The notes: generated by a model not told the origin, from the sequence alone. A stretch of DNA of 64,000 bases from Puccinia triticina (GCF_026914185.1 NC_070561.1:1674001-1738000); one strand, 5' to 3'; positions 41,343 through 53,408 are shown, counted from the stretch's first letter. Program-made: numbers and translations.

Positions 41343-44300
41343 ATGTCAACCTCCAAAATCACCTCCGATCTTCCCATTCTTTCCGATACCAACTTCAAAG
41401 ATTGGAAAGCTCTCGTCAAATCGTACTGCGCCCAAAAAGCTTGCTCTGGTTATCTTGACACCGACAAGGCAGCAACGGCGACTCCTGAACAGCTGGAGTC
41501 GTGGACGGAGAAAAAGAAGATGGCTGCTGGAGTCTTAGTTAGATACATGGAGTCGGATAATCGAGCAAGGTTCGTCACAGACGAAAACGAAGAGCAGGCA
41601 CATACTCTCTGGAAGCTGCTCTGCGATTTCTATCAAGCCAAGACAGCCCAAAATCAAGCCAAAGTTTATCAAAACTTCCTGAAAATCCCCTTTGGTAACA
41701 GCTTGGATCAATATTTGGTGGCAGTCGACGACGGCATCGCCAACATGCGTGCAGTTGGAATGACCATTCGAGTTCCTCTTCCCACTGAACCCACTGTCAA
41801 CAAGAATCACCTCGCTGAAATCATCATGAGTAAAATTCCTACTACGTTCGCAACCACTAAAGATATTATCTTCACCAAGCGACCTCTCACTCTTGAGATT
41901 GTCAAAACTCAACTTGAATCCAAAATGCTCGACGCGGATCCTGAAGTTCAAACCACCTCTCAACCCACCATCAAGACCGAAACGGCTTTAAAGGTCAACA
42001 CCGTCTTCTGCAAAGACGGTAAACACAACTCTAAAACTCGACACACCGAGGATCAGTGCTATCAATTGCACGGGTATCCAAAGAACAAACCAAAAAAGAA
42101 AGCCAATCTCGCAACAACGTCAGAGACGGAAGAACCAAAAGCCTATCACTGCTTTTTGATGCACTTGGCTTTCGCATCCACTCAAACCGGTCGTTCCATC
42201 TTCTTAGACAGCGGTTGCTCGGATCATCTTTTTCCAAACAAGGACAGCTTCTTCAACTACAAACCCTACAAGTCATCGGTCTCCATTGCCGACGGGAAAA
42301 CTCTTCCTATAGTTGGCTCCGGTCTTGTCAAACTCCGGAACGCCAATGGGGAAGTGAGCCACTTCAACGCTCTACACGTGCCAGGGCTCTCTCATGCCCT
42401 AGTCAGTTTTGGTCGACTTTTTCTCGCTGAATGTGACTTGATCAGGAAGGGTGAAGGTTCTTTCTCGGTCGTCGATCAATCAAACGGCACGAAACTCTTC
42501 GACGGCGCCATTGAAAGTCAGATCTTCTCTATCAAGGCCGATATCATTCCTCACCAAGGTCAGTCGTCCAGGTTCACATCATTGCAAGTTTCGACCACTG
42601 ACGCTGAACTCGTTCACAGGCGAGCCGGTCACCCTAGTCGAGAAGCCTTGAGAGTTATGTTTGGGGTCTCCTTCTCCACTCTCTCATGTGAATCTTGTCG
42701 TTTGTCGAAATCACAACGACTTCCCTTCTCTGGCACATTGCCCAAGCCTGCTGGCATTCTAGACTACATCTATATGGATCTTAGCGGAAAAATCTCTCCT
42801 CCAACCATAGGAGGAGGTCTTTATTATTTTAAAATTACCGATGCTTTCTCGTCTTATAAGCATGTTTTCATTTTGTCAAACAAATCACAAGCCTTTGAAA
42901 AATTCCAACATTATGTTAATGAAGTGTCAAATTTTCACCGCAAAAACATTATCAACATCGTCACTGATGGCGGCGGCGAATTCTGCTCCAACAAGTTCAA
43001 AGCTTACTTCAAGGACAAAGGCATAATCCATCATGTCACTGCCCCATACACTCCTCAACAAAATTCCATTGCCGAACGAGGCAACCGGACTACCAGTGAG
43101 AAAGCCCGGTCAATGCTCAAGCACGCCAATCTTCCATCTTCATTGTGGGGAGAGGCGGTCACTACAGCAGTCCTGTATGAAAACATCACGCCGATGCGTC
43201 GCCTCAAATGGTCTACTCCTCACGATTTATGGTTTGGGAGCCCATTCAATCTTTCTAGGCTCCGGGCGTTTGGCTGTAGGGCTTACGTCAATATCCCGAA
43301 GGAGCGACGTTCTGGTAAATTCGGCGATACGTCTAAAAAAGGGATTCTGGTGGGGTATTGGCAGGGTATCCCTAACTGGAGGATACTCACTGCGGGGAAT
43401 AGGGTTGAGTTTAGTCACGACGTCGTTTTCGACGAGACTATCTACCCAGGAATCTCCCCCAATTCCCTTGTTGATACCTTTCCATCATCATTCGACGAAG
43501 AAGAGGAAGTAAATCATGAGGATCGTGTCGAGGGCGCACAATCCGATCATTCGAGCGAGGAGGATATATTCTTTGATCCGCCGGAGTCGTCGGATCAACT
43601 TCAATTGGATCAAACAGAGGCATCGGAGCTTTCGGATACTCCCGGGCCTGCCGCAGTCTCATCATCCTCCTCTTCCCCCGCAGCACAGCCTGCCCCGACC
43701 GGATGTCCGAAGCCGGGCTTTGAGTATATCCCAGCTGATATCCCCGCCCCCAAAGCCATATCATCCACCATCGACCCATCCAACATTCTCACCACCAAGC
43801 GCCGCGCTCACGTAGCTCACTCAACGCTCTCGTCTGTTCCATTCCACAATTCCATATTCGCCATGTCTACCACTCAATCTTCCCCACTCGCCTCTGTTCC
43901 TCGCACATATCGAGAGGCCATGCAATCCTCCGAAGCGGAAGAGTGGCAACGAGCAGTCGATGTCGAGCTCAAAGCCATGTCCCGCCTCAATGTCTGGGAA
44001 GTTGTTCCGACTCCTGAAGATCGATCTCTCTTGGGTACCGTGTGGATATTCAAGAAGAAGTATAACGCGGACGGTAATGTGGTCAAGTACAAGGCTTGAC
44101 TTTGTGCTCAGGGAAGTGCGCAACAAGCCGGCGTGGATTTCCATGAAACCTACGCTCCCACCGGTCGCCCCTCTGCTCTCCGCGTCTCCCTTACAATCGG
44201 CGTAAACGAGGGCATGGACATTCACCAGATGGATGTTTGCAATGCCTTTCTGAACGGCACCCTGGATGAGGTAATTCACCTTCGTTGTCCTGCGGGCATG

Positions 44301-45440
44301 TCTATTCCTCTGGGTCATTGTCTTCGACTGAAGAAATCTATCTATGGACTCAAACAGGCCCCCCGTGTATGGTACACGGAACTCAGTCAATTTTTCTCGA
44401 CCATCAACTTCTCTCCATCAGTCGCGGATCCATGTCTTTTCGTCTCTCAAGACCCAGCCTGGAAATGTCTCGTCCATGTTTACGTGGATGACATGGTCAT
44501 CATCAGTCACAACGTTGCTCGGTTCAAGAAACTCGTCAAGGAGCGCTTTCTCATGGACGACCTCGGCCCCGCCAGCTCCCTGCTGGGCATGAAGATCACT
44601 CGACACTCCGAACATCTCATTCTCTCACAGGAGCGTCACATCGAAGAACTTCTCAGTGAATATCAGTTTTCGAGCGCTTGGTCTGCCGCCACTCCGATGG
44701 TCCCCAACACTCGACTTGTTGTTGCTACCGGCTCCAAGCACGAGGAATTTCTTGCCCTGGGATTCAATTACAGGCGTGCGATTGGTTCAGCAAACTACAT
44801 CGCTTGTGCAACTCGCCCAGACATTGCATTTGCGGTGTCTCAACTGTCTCAACACCTAGAACGTCCTGGAATAAAACACTGGCGTGCCTTTCTTCACCTT
44901 CTTCGATATCTATCATCCACGAAATCTTTCGGGATCAAGCTAGGCGGTGGCGACAAGAAGATTCACATCTACACCGACGCTGACTGGGCAAATTGTGTCA
45001 ACACTCGGTGCTCATACTTCGGTTACCTTGTCATGTGGGGTGACTCGGTCATCTCTTGGAAGTCCAAGAAACAGTCATCAGTTGCATCCTCCACCACGGA
45101 GGCTGAGTACGTTGCGCTCTACTCCGGCGTGCAAGAAGCCATCTGGCTGCAATCTCTTCTTCACTCAATTGACAACTCATCTTCATATCCAATTCCGGTC
45201 TTCTGCGACAATCAAGCAACCATCGCTCTCTCCAACAATCCGCTTGCACATCAAAGAAGCAAGCACATTGACGTGAAATACCACTTCACTCGCGAGGCTG
45301 TCGCGAAGGGATGGGTGGTTCTGTCATACATCTCCACCGCCGAGATGCCGGCCGACGGTCTCACCAAGTCCCTCAGCAAGGTCAAACATCTCAACATGAT
45401 CAACACCCTCAAGCTGAAGTTCATCGACACTCAAAGCTAG
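41343..45440 (+). pseudogene. Copia-2 Gag-Pol polyprotein, intact except one TGA
   Basis: A single frame of 1365 codons from ATG 41343. It encodes gag, a finger-like CKDGKHNSKTRHTEDQC, protease FLDSGCSDHLF, GAG-pre-integrase HRRAGHPS with CESC, integrase YMDLSG, VTDGGGEF and NSIAERGNRT, RT with MDVCNAFLNG and YVDDMVI, and RNase H with TDADWANC and STTEAEYVAL. The only lesion is TGA at 44097-44099, where the family motif KYKARL requires arginine (CGA). One readthrough or one base would restore the frame, so decay has only begun. Confidence 0.93.
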
Positions 45441-45454
45441 AAAAGGTGGGGGGG

Positions 45455-47239
45455 TATTAGACGGTGTAAGACTCAAAAGTGGTTGTGAAACCCTTTTGCT
45501 GAATGGAGAAGGGGATGATGGAGGTGCAAACTCTGCCCTTCTATACTATCAGATAACAAGACCCACCAAGCTGAGCTTGGCAAGTTTTAATCAAGTGATA
45601 GGTCTGGTCTAGTTCCAGATGAAGTTGTTCAATGACAGGTATGTGAGAGTTGAGAGGATTTATGACGATGGAAAGGGTGAAAGTTGACTTGATGTTTCCG
45701 GTGGGGGTTGAACACAGGTCCTTGAGAGGGTGATATAAGAAGTTGAGAAGAGTGTCTGGACTGAGAAGGGTATATGTCTTAGTCGGGAGTTGAACCAGGA
45801 ACCGGGTAACTCGTGACAGGTGCGTGATATGCAACCAGTGATATGAGAGTATGAGAATATGAGAGTGAGCTCAGTGGTTATTGCAGATAAGAGGGATGAT
45901 ATGGTATGTTATAAAAGTGTAAGGGTGATGATAATGGCTAATGGGTGATATCTGTATAACTGGTGGGTACTGAACTGAGGGAAAAACAACTGGGGGAGAG
46001 AGCTCCTTATATAGACAAATGTGAGGGATTTTAGCTACAAGGGGGACCCTGGATGAGGGATTTTAGCTGGTGGGCTGCATACAAGTGGTGTCAGAAGATA
46101 CTAAATACAGGAAAAAAGTGGGGTGAGAAATGAAAGATGAGGTCATACTATGCAAGGACCGCATAAACAAAGCGGGGAAATGTCAAATACAGGGGTACTT
46201 CATGCAAGGGGTGCATGAGTGGTGTCAGACTAATGCATGGAGTGCAGAAATGGGGTCAGAAGACTGCATGCAGCTGCAAGGGGTGCATAAATGAGGCGGG
46301 GACATGTCAAATACAGAAGAAATGGGGTTGGTCCCCTGCATATGCAGTGGAGATAAGTAGGATAGAAAAGAGTATGTGTTTGGCTGGGGCTGAGTATGTG
46401 TATACCTGGGAAAGGTGACTTGAGGGGTGTGACAGGTTGATGACTGGGGCTGGCCGTGTCCATGAGGGTCCAAAAGGGTGTAACTTCCAATCCAGCGGGG
46501 TTCCAGTGATGCTTCCAGTGGTGACTAGGGGTAAAATTGGCCGTGGAATCCATTTATGAGGTCTATTTGGTGGTATCTTGAGGACTAGGGTGAGTAAATA
46601 TATGTATGAGAAAAAACTTTTGATTTTTCACTTTTCCGTCTACCACAACGGTTTTTCCATATGCATATTCTAGTCGTAGTTCATCTTGCATATTCTGTGA
46701 TAGTCGCACTTTGTTCCGCTTTCCGTTTGAGTTGTAAACCTAGTTGATTAGTTTTTATACCGCTATCTCATTCTTTGTAACGGTTCTCTAACCAAATCAA
46801 CATTGCTCAACTCTCACTTCGCTAAAGCTGATCACGTTTGACTACCGTCTAGGTCTGTTTCCGTTTCCATCTTTTCTCTCCATTGTTTCTTTAGTCTCAT
46901 CTTTACTGCTCACTCTCTAGGTTTGTCTTGTGCCGTTGTCCACCGCTGTCCGCTTGTCCGCTTGTGTCTAACAGCACCCTCAAACTCTATCAAAGGTGTG
47001 CTAGCAATTCCAACCAAATCAACATTGCTCAACTCTCACTTCGCTAAAGCTGATCACGTTCGACTACCGTCTAGGTTTGTCTTGTGCCGTTGTCCACCGC
47101 TGTCCGCTTGTCCGCTTGTGTCTAACAGCACCCTCAAACTCTGTCAAAGGTTTGTCTTGTGCCGTTGTCCACTGCTGTCCGCTTGTCCGCTTGTGTCTAA
47201 CAGCACCCTCAAACTCTATCAAAGACTTTTCGTCTCATA
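45455..47239 (+). repeat. Copia-2 right LTR, interrupted at its tenth base by a solo LTR
   Basis: It starts TATTAGACGG at 45455-45464, is interrupted by 45465-46647, and continues at 46652 to 47239. The total without the insert is 598 bp, equal to the left LTR. Confidence 0.92.
45465..46647 (-). mobile_element. solo LTR, 1183 bp, inserted in the Copia-2 right LTR
   Basis: Ends TGTAAGACTC ... CTACCACA with the 4-bp duplication ACGG (45461-45464, 46648-46651). It has no coding capacity. A TATATAAGGAGC box on the minus strand near 46005-46016 suggests the LTR is transcribed on the minus strand. A related copy in opposite orientation lies at 57957-59221. Confidence 0.85.
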
Positions 47240-47466
47240 GCGCCAACCTCTCCCTCATTCAGAGAAGAGGCAAGGCACACCGGAGGGGAGATGAGGAGGA
47301 CACCCCTTTTCCCACACTCAGGCGGCTTGGGGAGTTAGAGGGACCACTCCCGGGTCTCCTAGGCAATCCTAACAACATTGGATTGCAAAGAGAAACTCAC
47401 AGCGGCTGAATATCGCGAAAGATATTCAGCCCAACCCTAAGCGGAACGGTAGCATGGGGATTGGAT

Positions 47467-47978
47467 CCAGCCATTCATGATTTCTTTTTCAGCCAAATTT
47501 TTGACTTTGTGCACAAGTCCCTCCCTGCGGGAGGGGCCGCTTCGCGGCCAGCCTCAGCGAGCCTCCCACCAGGGTAGCATGCTGCACAGCTGGTGTGACA
47601 CAATTGGGACATGGTTGGGTGAAGGTCGGGGACTCAGTTGTGCCAACATTTGACACACCATGCCCCTTTGGGGATGCCATGGTTGCGGTGGACCGGGCCA
47701 ATGTCCCAGTTGCCCAATTGTGTAGCCGTTACAGGTCCGGTCACCGACCATCCACTCTTCCGTATCAGTATCGGCTTCCGTGGGATCTGGATTGTAACCT
47801 GTTTCAAGTACCTATGTATGCACTCTGGGCGCCCTCAGAGCCACTCCGTGCTGGGTTGGCCCTTGGGCCGACCTACATACAATTCGGACCCACTGGATCT
47901 AAGTATTCGGGTTTTCACCTAAGTATTCCCGAGCCGCACACGTTTTCGGTGTCTGCCTTGTCAGTCCAAAAACGTTCT
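47467..47978. other. no gene recognised; palindromic words
   Basis: It contains CAAGTCCCTCC with a G/C-rich dyad (47515-47570) and an imperfect inverted repeat (ACACAATTGGGACATGG near 47600, AATGTCCCAGTTGCCC near 47700). Probably MITE debris. Confidence 0.35.
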
Positions 47979-48156
47979 CAATTGGAGGACTTCCCGTCAT
48001 TTTTGAATAAATCTGGAATTTCAGATTTCGCAGGGAAATCTGGAATTTGGGACTCTGGATTGCTTCGGGGATCTTCGGGGACCTAGATTTCCCTGCGAAA
48101 TCTGAAATCTGGCGGCTCAGATCTGACTTTCCAGATCGACGGGAAGTCCTCCATTG
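47979..48156. mobile_element. 178-bp hairpin MITE
   Basis: Inverted ends CAATTGGAGGACTTCCCGTC / GACGGGAAGTCCTCCATTG continue inward with matching AAATCTG and TTTCGCAGGGAAATCT blocks. TCT is found on both sides (47976-47978, 48157-48159) as a possible 3-bp TSD. It ends 71 bp upstream of the putative secreted-protein gene. Confidence 0.75.
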
Positions 48157-48227
48157 TCTTTCTAAGTTCTTGTCAATTTGCACAATTCTACTCGGGACGG
48201 CATCACTTTCCAGGACGTCCAACAAGG

Positions 48228-51200
48228 ATGGGAGATTGGCCACTTTCACAAACTCAACAATGCCTGTCTTTCTTAATTTGCTTCTGCCATGTGTTTCACG
48301 CTGTCCAGGGAATTCCGATGCACCCCGGCTTCCCAGAAAACCCTAGAGCATCATTCGACTTTTGGAGCACACCAGCTTATGCCGAAAGCGAATATGTGCC
48401 CGAAGGCTATTCTATTGTTCATACCGCCCAACCTGGTTTTTACACCAGAAGGACGCGCAACCCATGCCCTTTGACTTCTGCTGACGCGTACCAGTATCAA
48501 TACCACCCGGTTACGCTGCATGCTAAGCATTTAGTTCCAATTGCTCAATCAAGGCTGGCGCACCAAAATATGCTATATCTACAACACAGGGCAATCCTTA
48601 CAGAAACTTCCGAGCATCTCGAGGAAATATTCCAACGTGAAATCAAGGAAAGAGACGATAAACGTACTGCAGCTAAAATACGCAAGGAAAAATCTCAACA
48701 AGAGGTATCCGCACGCGTTAAAGCGTTTTCCAAGCCGATGGTTTCTGACGGAGTGTCCGGTGGATTTTCGTGGCAACCGCAAAGCGCAAAACTTCCTGTG
48801 CGAATCAGGAGTATCCAACCAGTAATATCTCCCTCCGTGTGTCATCAAGATAGTTATTTACATTTGAATGAATACACTGCTGATCGCGCAATAAATTGTG
48901 GCAAATTTTGCTGCTATTAGGGTTTGACTGTGCATGAGGAACGTAGGAGGTTGCTGGCCAACAAAGACTTGATTACGCCGACGGTGGAGTTCCACCAGGA
49001 AGAGCCAGAAAATCAAGCTCACCCGAAAGTTCCGAAGATAAGTGATGCGCGAGAAAATCTTGATCCAAGTTCATTCACAGCAGCAGAGGACTCTGCCAAA
49101 CAGTTTGAAGAGAAAGATGATTCCAGGGACCTTTCCACACCTCTTAATGAGAAGACCGAAGACAGCAGCCCGGGATTTCCTTCGAATGAGATTGGAGGCT
49201 CGGCACATGATCCGGCTGGGCTGAGAACGTCTGTACATCTTCCCACGTTTGGGAAAGTTGAAGATTTGGAAAATGAGAAGCTTGCCGGGTCAAATATCAA
49301 AATTACCCATCATCCAGTCTCTGGAGAAACGGTTGTCCCTGTGAACGAGGCCGCTACGTCTTTGTCGAAGACTCAAGCAGCAACTAAACGAGAACTTACT
49401 CCCCCAAAGACTGATATTGCCTCAGGCAATCAGGATGAAGTTTTCCTCCCTGCTGATACATTCTCGGTTCAAACGAGCCAATTGCAGCAAAGTCTGCCGT
49501 ATGAATCAGAAAATAATCTGGCGATGTCCATACGAAATAAAGCTCCTGAAAGCACTTACAAATATGCGCTTTTAAAAGAGGAAAACGTGCCGCTGTCAGT
49601 GGAAGAGTTCGCCGGAGTTGAAATGCAGAAGAAAAAATATATACCAGGGTCGCAAGGACCTCATCGAGCTCCAAATCCTCACTGCGTCACACCGAATGCT
49701 CGGGCCAACGCAAACGATTTGACCGCAGTCAAACAGCGTCAAAGTCTTAACACGAAAAGCACCCAGAAACCTCACAGCGATCAAGCCAAAGCCACTCCAT
49801 CGCCCAAGTCTCCAGAAACCCTTCGCTCCATCGATGCAACCAATCCTAGTGAGCAAGTTGAAAATTCAAAGACCTCCGAAGAAGACCCCAGCTTTTCTTC
49901 TGGTCCTCGTACCGTTGGAGATGGCACAGAAGATTCAGCCTGGAGGACACATGGGAAGACTAACAAGGTGTAAGTTTGATGCAAAATGAGCTTTGAAATA
50001 ATGTGAAAGGAAACTGATTCATTTCAATTTACAGGAAGCTTGATTTCAAAACGATAAAAAATATGAACTTGAATGGATTGAGAAAAGGATACTGGGAAGT
50101 CTTGGATAAGCAAGCTAGTGTTGATTCAGTATCTTCACATGAAGAAACCCCAAAGGGTTTGAATCAGATATCAAATCCAGAACATCGTGTCCTTCCTTCG
50201 CCCAAGGGCAAAGAAAACAAAATTGGAGAAACTGGCGCCGCTGACCTCAAATCAGATCAAAAGTAAGCCCCATCATCACCTTTGTTTCTGTCCGATGAAA
50301 TTGAAGGCGAAAGAATTGAAAGTATTCAACTCTCACAAACGATAGTGGCGACAAGACAATTAAGAATACGGTTCATCGCAAGTGGAAGAATTTGATGAAT
50401 CCGGAAAATTGGCTGGTATGAAAGCATCTGAGCCAAAGAGAAAGAATAAGAAAAAGTCAAAAGGCAGCAAGTCACAAGTAGATGATGATTGGACGTTTTT
50501 GGAAGAACTGGACCAAGAGCGAAAGTCAGTCAATCGGGTTGATCTTCGGATTTCTCATCAAGTTCATTATTCAAAACTCCACTAACTTTGAAATTTTATT
50601 TTTTGATACATGTGTAGCGCCAAAACACCACCTAAAAAGCGGCTGGGAGGCGTCGAGCTGACGGATGAGAAGAAGGGTCAAGGCAAAGGAGGGTCTACCA
50701 GTGAGGAAATCAAGAGGGTGGGTAATACTCATGAAATTTGGGAGGCCAAAGACATAAATTCCAGTCAATTCATATTGACCCAAAAAACCTTCAACTTCAA
50801 TCTTCAATTTTTGAAAAACACTTTTTTTGTCTATGTACTATATACTCCGGTGTCGAAAAGATGTCTGAGGCAGAGCGCGACGAATTTATCAATGGCCCTG
50901 TTTCGCAAGCATTGAGCAAGGCCTTCATACCTTCCATGAAAAACTCAGAAGATCACATTTATCCAGGCTTACCACGACCAAAGAGCCGGCGCAAACCAAC
51001 AACAAATGAAGCTCTTGAAAAGCAGCTTGAAGATTGGAAATCATATGTGAACATGTGGAAAGTTTTGGGCTTAGATTTGGACTTGATGGACAGCATATCA
51101 AGGCACATGAAAATTGATGTCAAAACAGATCATTTACCTTTGTCGGTTTTGGGTGATTATACGTACGAAGTGCTCAGGGACGTATGGCACACGCCTGAAG

Positions 51201-51904
51201 CAAGGGTACAATTTCTAGCCAATTTCCAATGGTGGATGAAAGATATCTTAAGCCAAGATGAATTTCACCGAAGGATTAAAACCTTGGTCCAGCAAGTTTC
51301 TGAACGCACAATTGTTGAGAATTGGAAGTTGATCAGCAAGCACCTCGTTGAAAAGAATTCACTCAAGAAGTTTCAAGTTGAAAGGATACAGAAATTCTAC
51401 AACCTTGCGAATGAATTTCCGAAACCATCTACAGTTTCCCAACTGCAGGAAGAAAACCTGGTTAAGGCAAGTAAAAAAACAATTCTGGCTAACATCCAGA
51501 ACTCCTTGGGTCTTTTGCCATACAGACCTGAATTTATAGGGGTCAAACATTTTCCTGCAGAAAGCACAGCTGTGAAACATTTTGAAGAGCTACTTGCAAG
51601 AAGACAATCTAACGGAATTGAAGTCAGCAAAGTTTTAGGCCTAATAGAAATGTTCAAAATGGAGAAGGGCATTAAAAGGTGTTTACATACGACCTCAATG
51701 GAAGACTTTTCACTCTTTGTAGAGGATGACTTGACTCCATGGAAAATTTCTGCTGAGCAGCAGTGGCTTAGAAAACACTACTCAGTCAGCAAGGTAAACC
51801 AAGTGGAGAGCCACAGAAGTGTATCGGATGCTCTCATTCAAGGAACTAAAATAGAGTCAGCCATCATGCAGAAGCTTTCTGGTGTTTCTCCCGCAACAAC
51901 ATAA
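48228..51904 (+). CDS. putative secreted protein, multi-exon, unknown function
   Basis: ATG 48228 gives a short n-region and a hydrophobic run CLSFLICFCHVFHAVQG, consistent with a signal peptide cleaved near residue 28. Exon 1 runs to 48821. A 99-bp phase-0 intron (GTAATA ... TATTAG, 48822-48920) removes an in-frame TAG. Exon 2 (48921 to about 49970) is hydrophilic, rich in S, E, K and P. Exons follow at about 50036-50261, 50363-50526 and 50617-50714. The last, from 50861 (MSEAERDEFINGPVSQAL), has about 348 codons of helical sequence with several tryptophans (NFQWWMKDIL, TIVENWKLISKHL), ending PATT-stop at 51902. No named domain is recognised. Size and architecture resemble large lineage-specific secreted proteins of rusts; an effector role is inference. 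The last exon could also be a separate gene. Confidence 0.58.
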
Positions 51905-52283
51905 TTTAATTAATTCAAATGGATTGTTGATTTTAGTGTCTGCATACCAGCAAGCCCAACATGGTCAACTACACACCACCTCATTTTCACTTTCAAAGCA
52001 TGTCTTAGGAATTTTCCACTTGAAAAACCCCCCAGCTAGCTCCCCCCACAAACCACTTCAATATTGATGCCTGTAAGCCAATCAAAACAACTTCAAAAAA
52101 TGTCTTAAAAACTATAGTTCCCCCCCACACAACCAATCAAAATAAAATTTAAACTTTATCTAGTCATAAAATTTTTAACAGAACTTGGTCCCTACAAAAA
52201 ATCTATACGGTTAGTATTGTGAATTGTTGCAGCTCAGAGTCAAATCCTTGCAGGGGTAAATTTCCATGATACTATGTTCACGG
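51905..52283. other. AT-rich 3' flank, no gene
   Basis: Low-complexity A/C-rich sequence with repeated CCCCCCACA-type runs. Nothing coding is seen. Confidence 0.4.
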
Positions 52284-52787
52284 GTGCAACCGCTGCGCTG
52301 CAGGAAGCGCAGCGCAGCAATTTTCGCGTCCGCTTTGCTGCGCTGAAAGTAGCGGCCCCACCCGCTGCGCTACGGCTTTTTGAGTTTGAGAAGAAGCGGG
52401 GAACCGCTAATTTCAGCGGTAGCGCAGCGGCGCACCCCCTGCGCTACCGCTATTTAGGTTGGCCGCGTAGCGGTCCCCCGCTGCGCTGGGCTGAATGACT
52501 GCTTTTTCCAGCAAAGCGCAGCGGTTACACTGTTTCGGGCATAGAGCACTATTAACAGTAAGTAGTTTTCTGAAAAAAGCGCAGCGTAGCGCTTTTGGAG
52601 GCCGCTGCGCTGTGCTGAAAGTAGCGGCCTCGCCGTTGCGCTACCGCTTTTTGGGTTGGATGAAAAGTGGGGGACCGCTCGGTAGCGCAGCGGTGGTCCA
52701 GCTGCGCTGCCGCTTTTCAGGCTGGCCGCGTAGCGGTCCCCCACTGCGCTGCGCTAAAAGACCGCTTTGTCAGCGCAGCGGTTGCAC
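52284..52787. mobile_element. non-autonomous element built of AGCGCAGCG words
   Basis: Perfect 17-bp inverted ends GTGCAACCGCTGCGCTG / CAGCGCAGCGGTTGCAC. The interior is filled with alternating AGCGCAGCG and CGCTGCGCT words, i.e. many potential sub-terminal binding sites or hairpins. The flanks CACGGGTG / CACGGTTC look like a decayed 8-bp duplication, which is uncertain. It is probably related to the CAAC-ended family at 55529, 56517 and 58458. Confidence 0.6.
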
Positions 52788-52985
52788 GGTTCGCAGTCGA
52801 CGCAAGGTTGGCGTGGGGAATTGCGTCGGCCCGACCTCCCCGACGTCACCAGAAAATTTTGGTGACCGACCTGATTTCTCTACGCGGGAGGCTGTCAGAG
52901 CCGCAGTCGGCATATCTTCCGATGCCGGCCTTGCGTCAAGGCCCGAAATTGGCATACCTTTTGCGCAAGGCCTGCGCAATACCTA

Positions 52986-53144
52986 TGGTGTTCAAAATTG
53001 CATAAGATTTTTTACATAAAATCATAAACTGCAATTTTGGCTGGGAGATGTCACTTTAAGTTTTATGCACGCTGACATCTCCCAGCCAAAATTGGCTTTA
53101 TGATTTTATGTAAACCGTGACATACAATGCAATTTTGAACACCA
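52986..53144. mobile_element. palindromic MITE with TA target sites (mariner/Stowaway-like)
   Basis: Ends TGGTGTTCAAAATTGCAT / ATGCAATTTTGAACACCA, flanked by TA (52984-52985, 53145-53146). The arms are roughly 70 bp and pair almost throughout, meeting around a short loop near 53065-53078. Length 159 bp. Confidence 0.75.
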
Positions 53145-53159
53145 TAATTGCATTGGCAT

Positions 53160-53330
53160 AACACTTGCGTAGCGCGGGCCTTGCGCAGTGCCAGTGCATC
53201 AGCACATTCTTGACGCAGGCGCGGCGCAATACAAAAGGCATTGCGCCGGGCTTGCGCAACGCGAAATGCATTGCGAAAGGCTTGCGCAACGGGAAATGCA
53301 CCGCGCAATGCCTGCGCAAAGGAAGTACAT
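53160..53330. repeat. degenerate tandem repeat with TTGCGCAA core
   Basis: Units of about 32 bp share GGCTTGCGCAACG-GAAATGCA. At least three recognisable copies lie between 53230 and 53325, with weaker ones upstream (TTGCGCAAGG also near 52961, before the MITE). Confidence 0.55.
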
Positions 53331-53408
53331 TGGCCTGATCCTCTCCTCTGTGTAACGCCGGCTCAATGGAAGCTACCTATGGCCGACTGCAGGTTGGCAA
53401 GATGGTCG

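Larger units (their letters stand above)
40668..47239 (+). mobile_element. Copia-2: second Ty1/copia retrotransposon
   Basis: LTRs of 598 bp (40668-41265; 45455-47239 less the nested solo LTR) run from TATTAGACGG to CTCATA, without the canonical TG...CA ends. The 5-bp duplication GCGCC flanks the element (40663-40667, 47240-47244). The polypurine tract AAAAGGTGGGGGGG (45441-45454) lies before the right LTR. Its length without the insert is about 5.4 kb. I count seven LTR differences, all transitions, six of them in CpG. Confidence 0.94.
40168..47466. mobile_element. TRIM-like element (123-bp direct terminal repeats) enclosing Copia-2
   Basis: Two nearly identical 123-bp direct repeats (40168-40290, 47344-47466) start CCACTCCCGGG and end GGATTGGAT. 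A purine tract GGGGAGTTAGAGGGA (47329-47343) lies directly before the right copy, as expected for a retroelement polypurine tract. The internal region totals about 470 bp without Copia-2 and is non-coding. No TSD is visible around the outer repeats, and the ends are not TG...CA, so the class is a working call. Each repeat contains a hairpin (GCTGAATATC / GATATTCAGC). Confidence 0.6.

Noticed and set aside
45541..46553. Short minus-strand frames in the solo LTR
   Set aside because: LTR sequence without coding constraint; frames are not kept in the related copy at 57957-59221.
53160..53330. CRISPR-like array
   Set aside because: Units are contiguous and degenerate, without unique spacers; the genome is eukaryotic.
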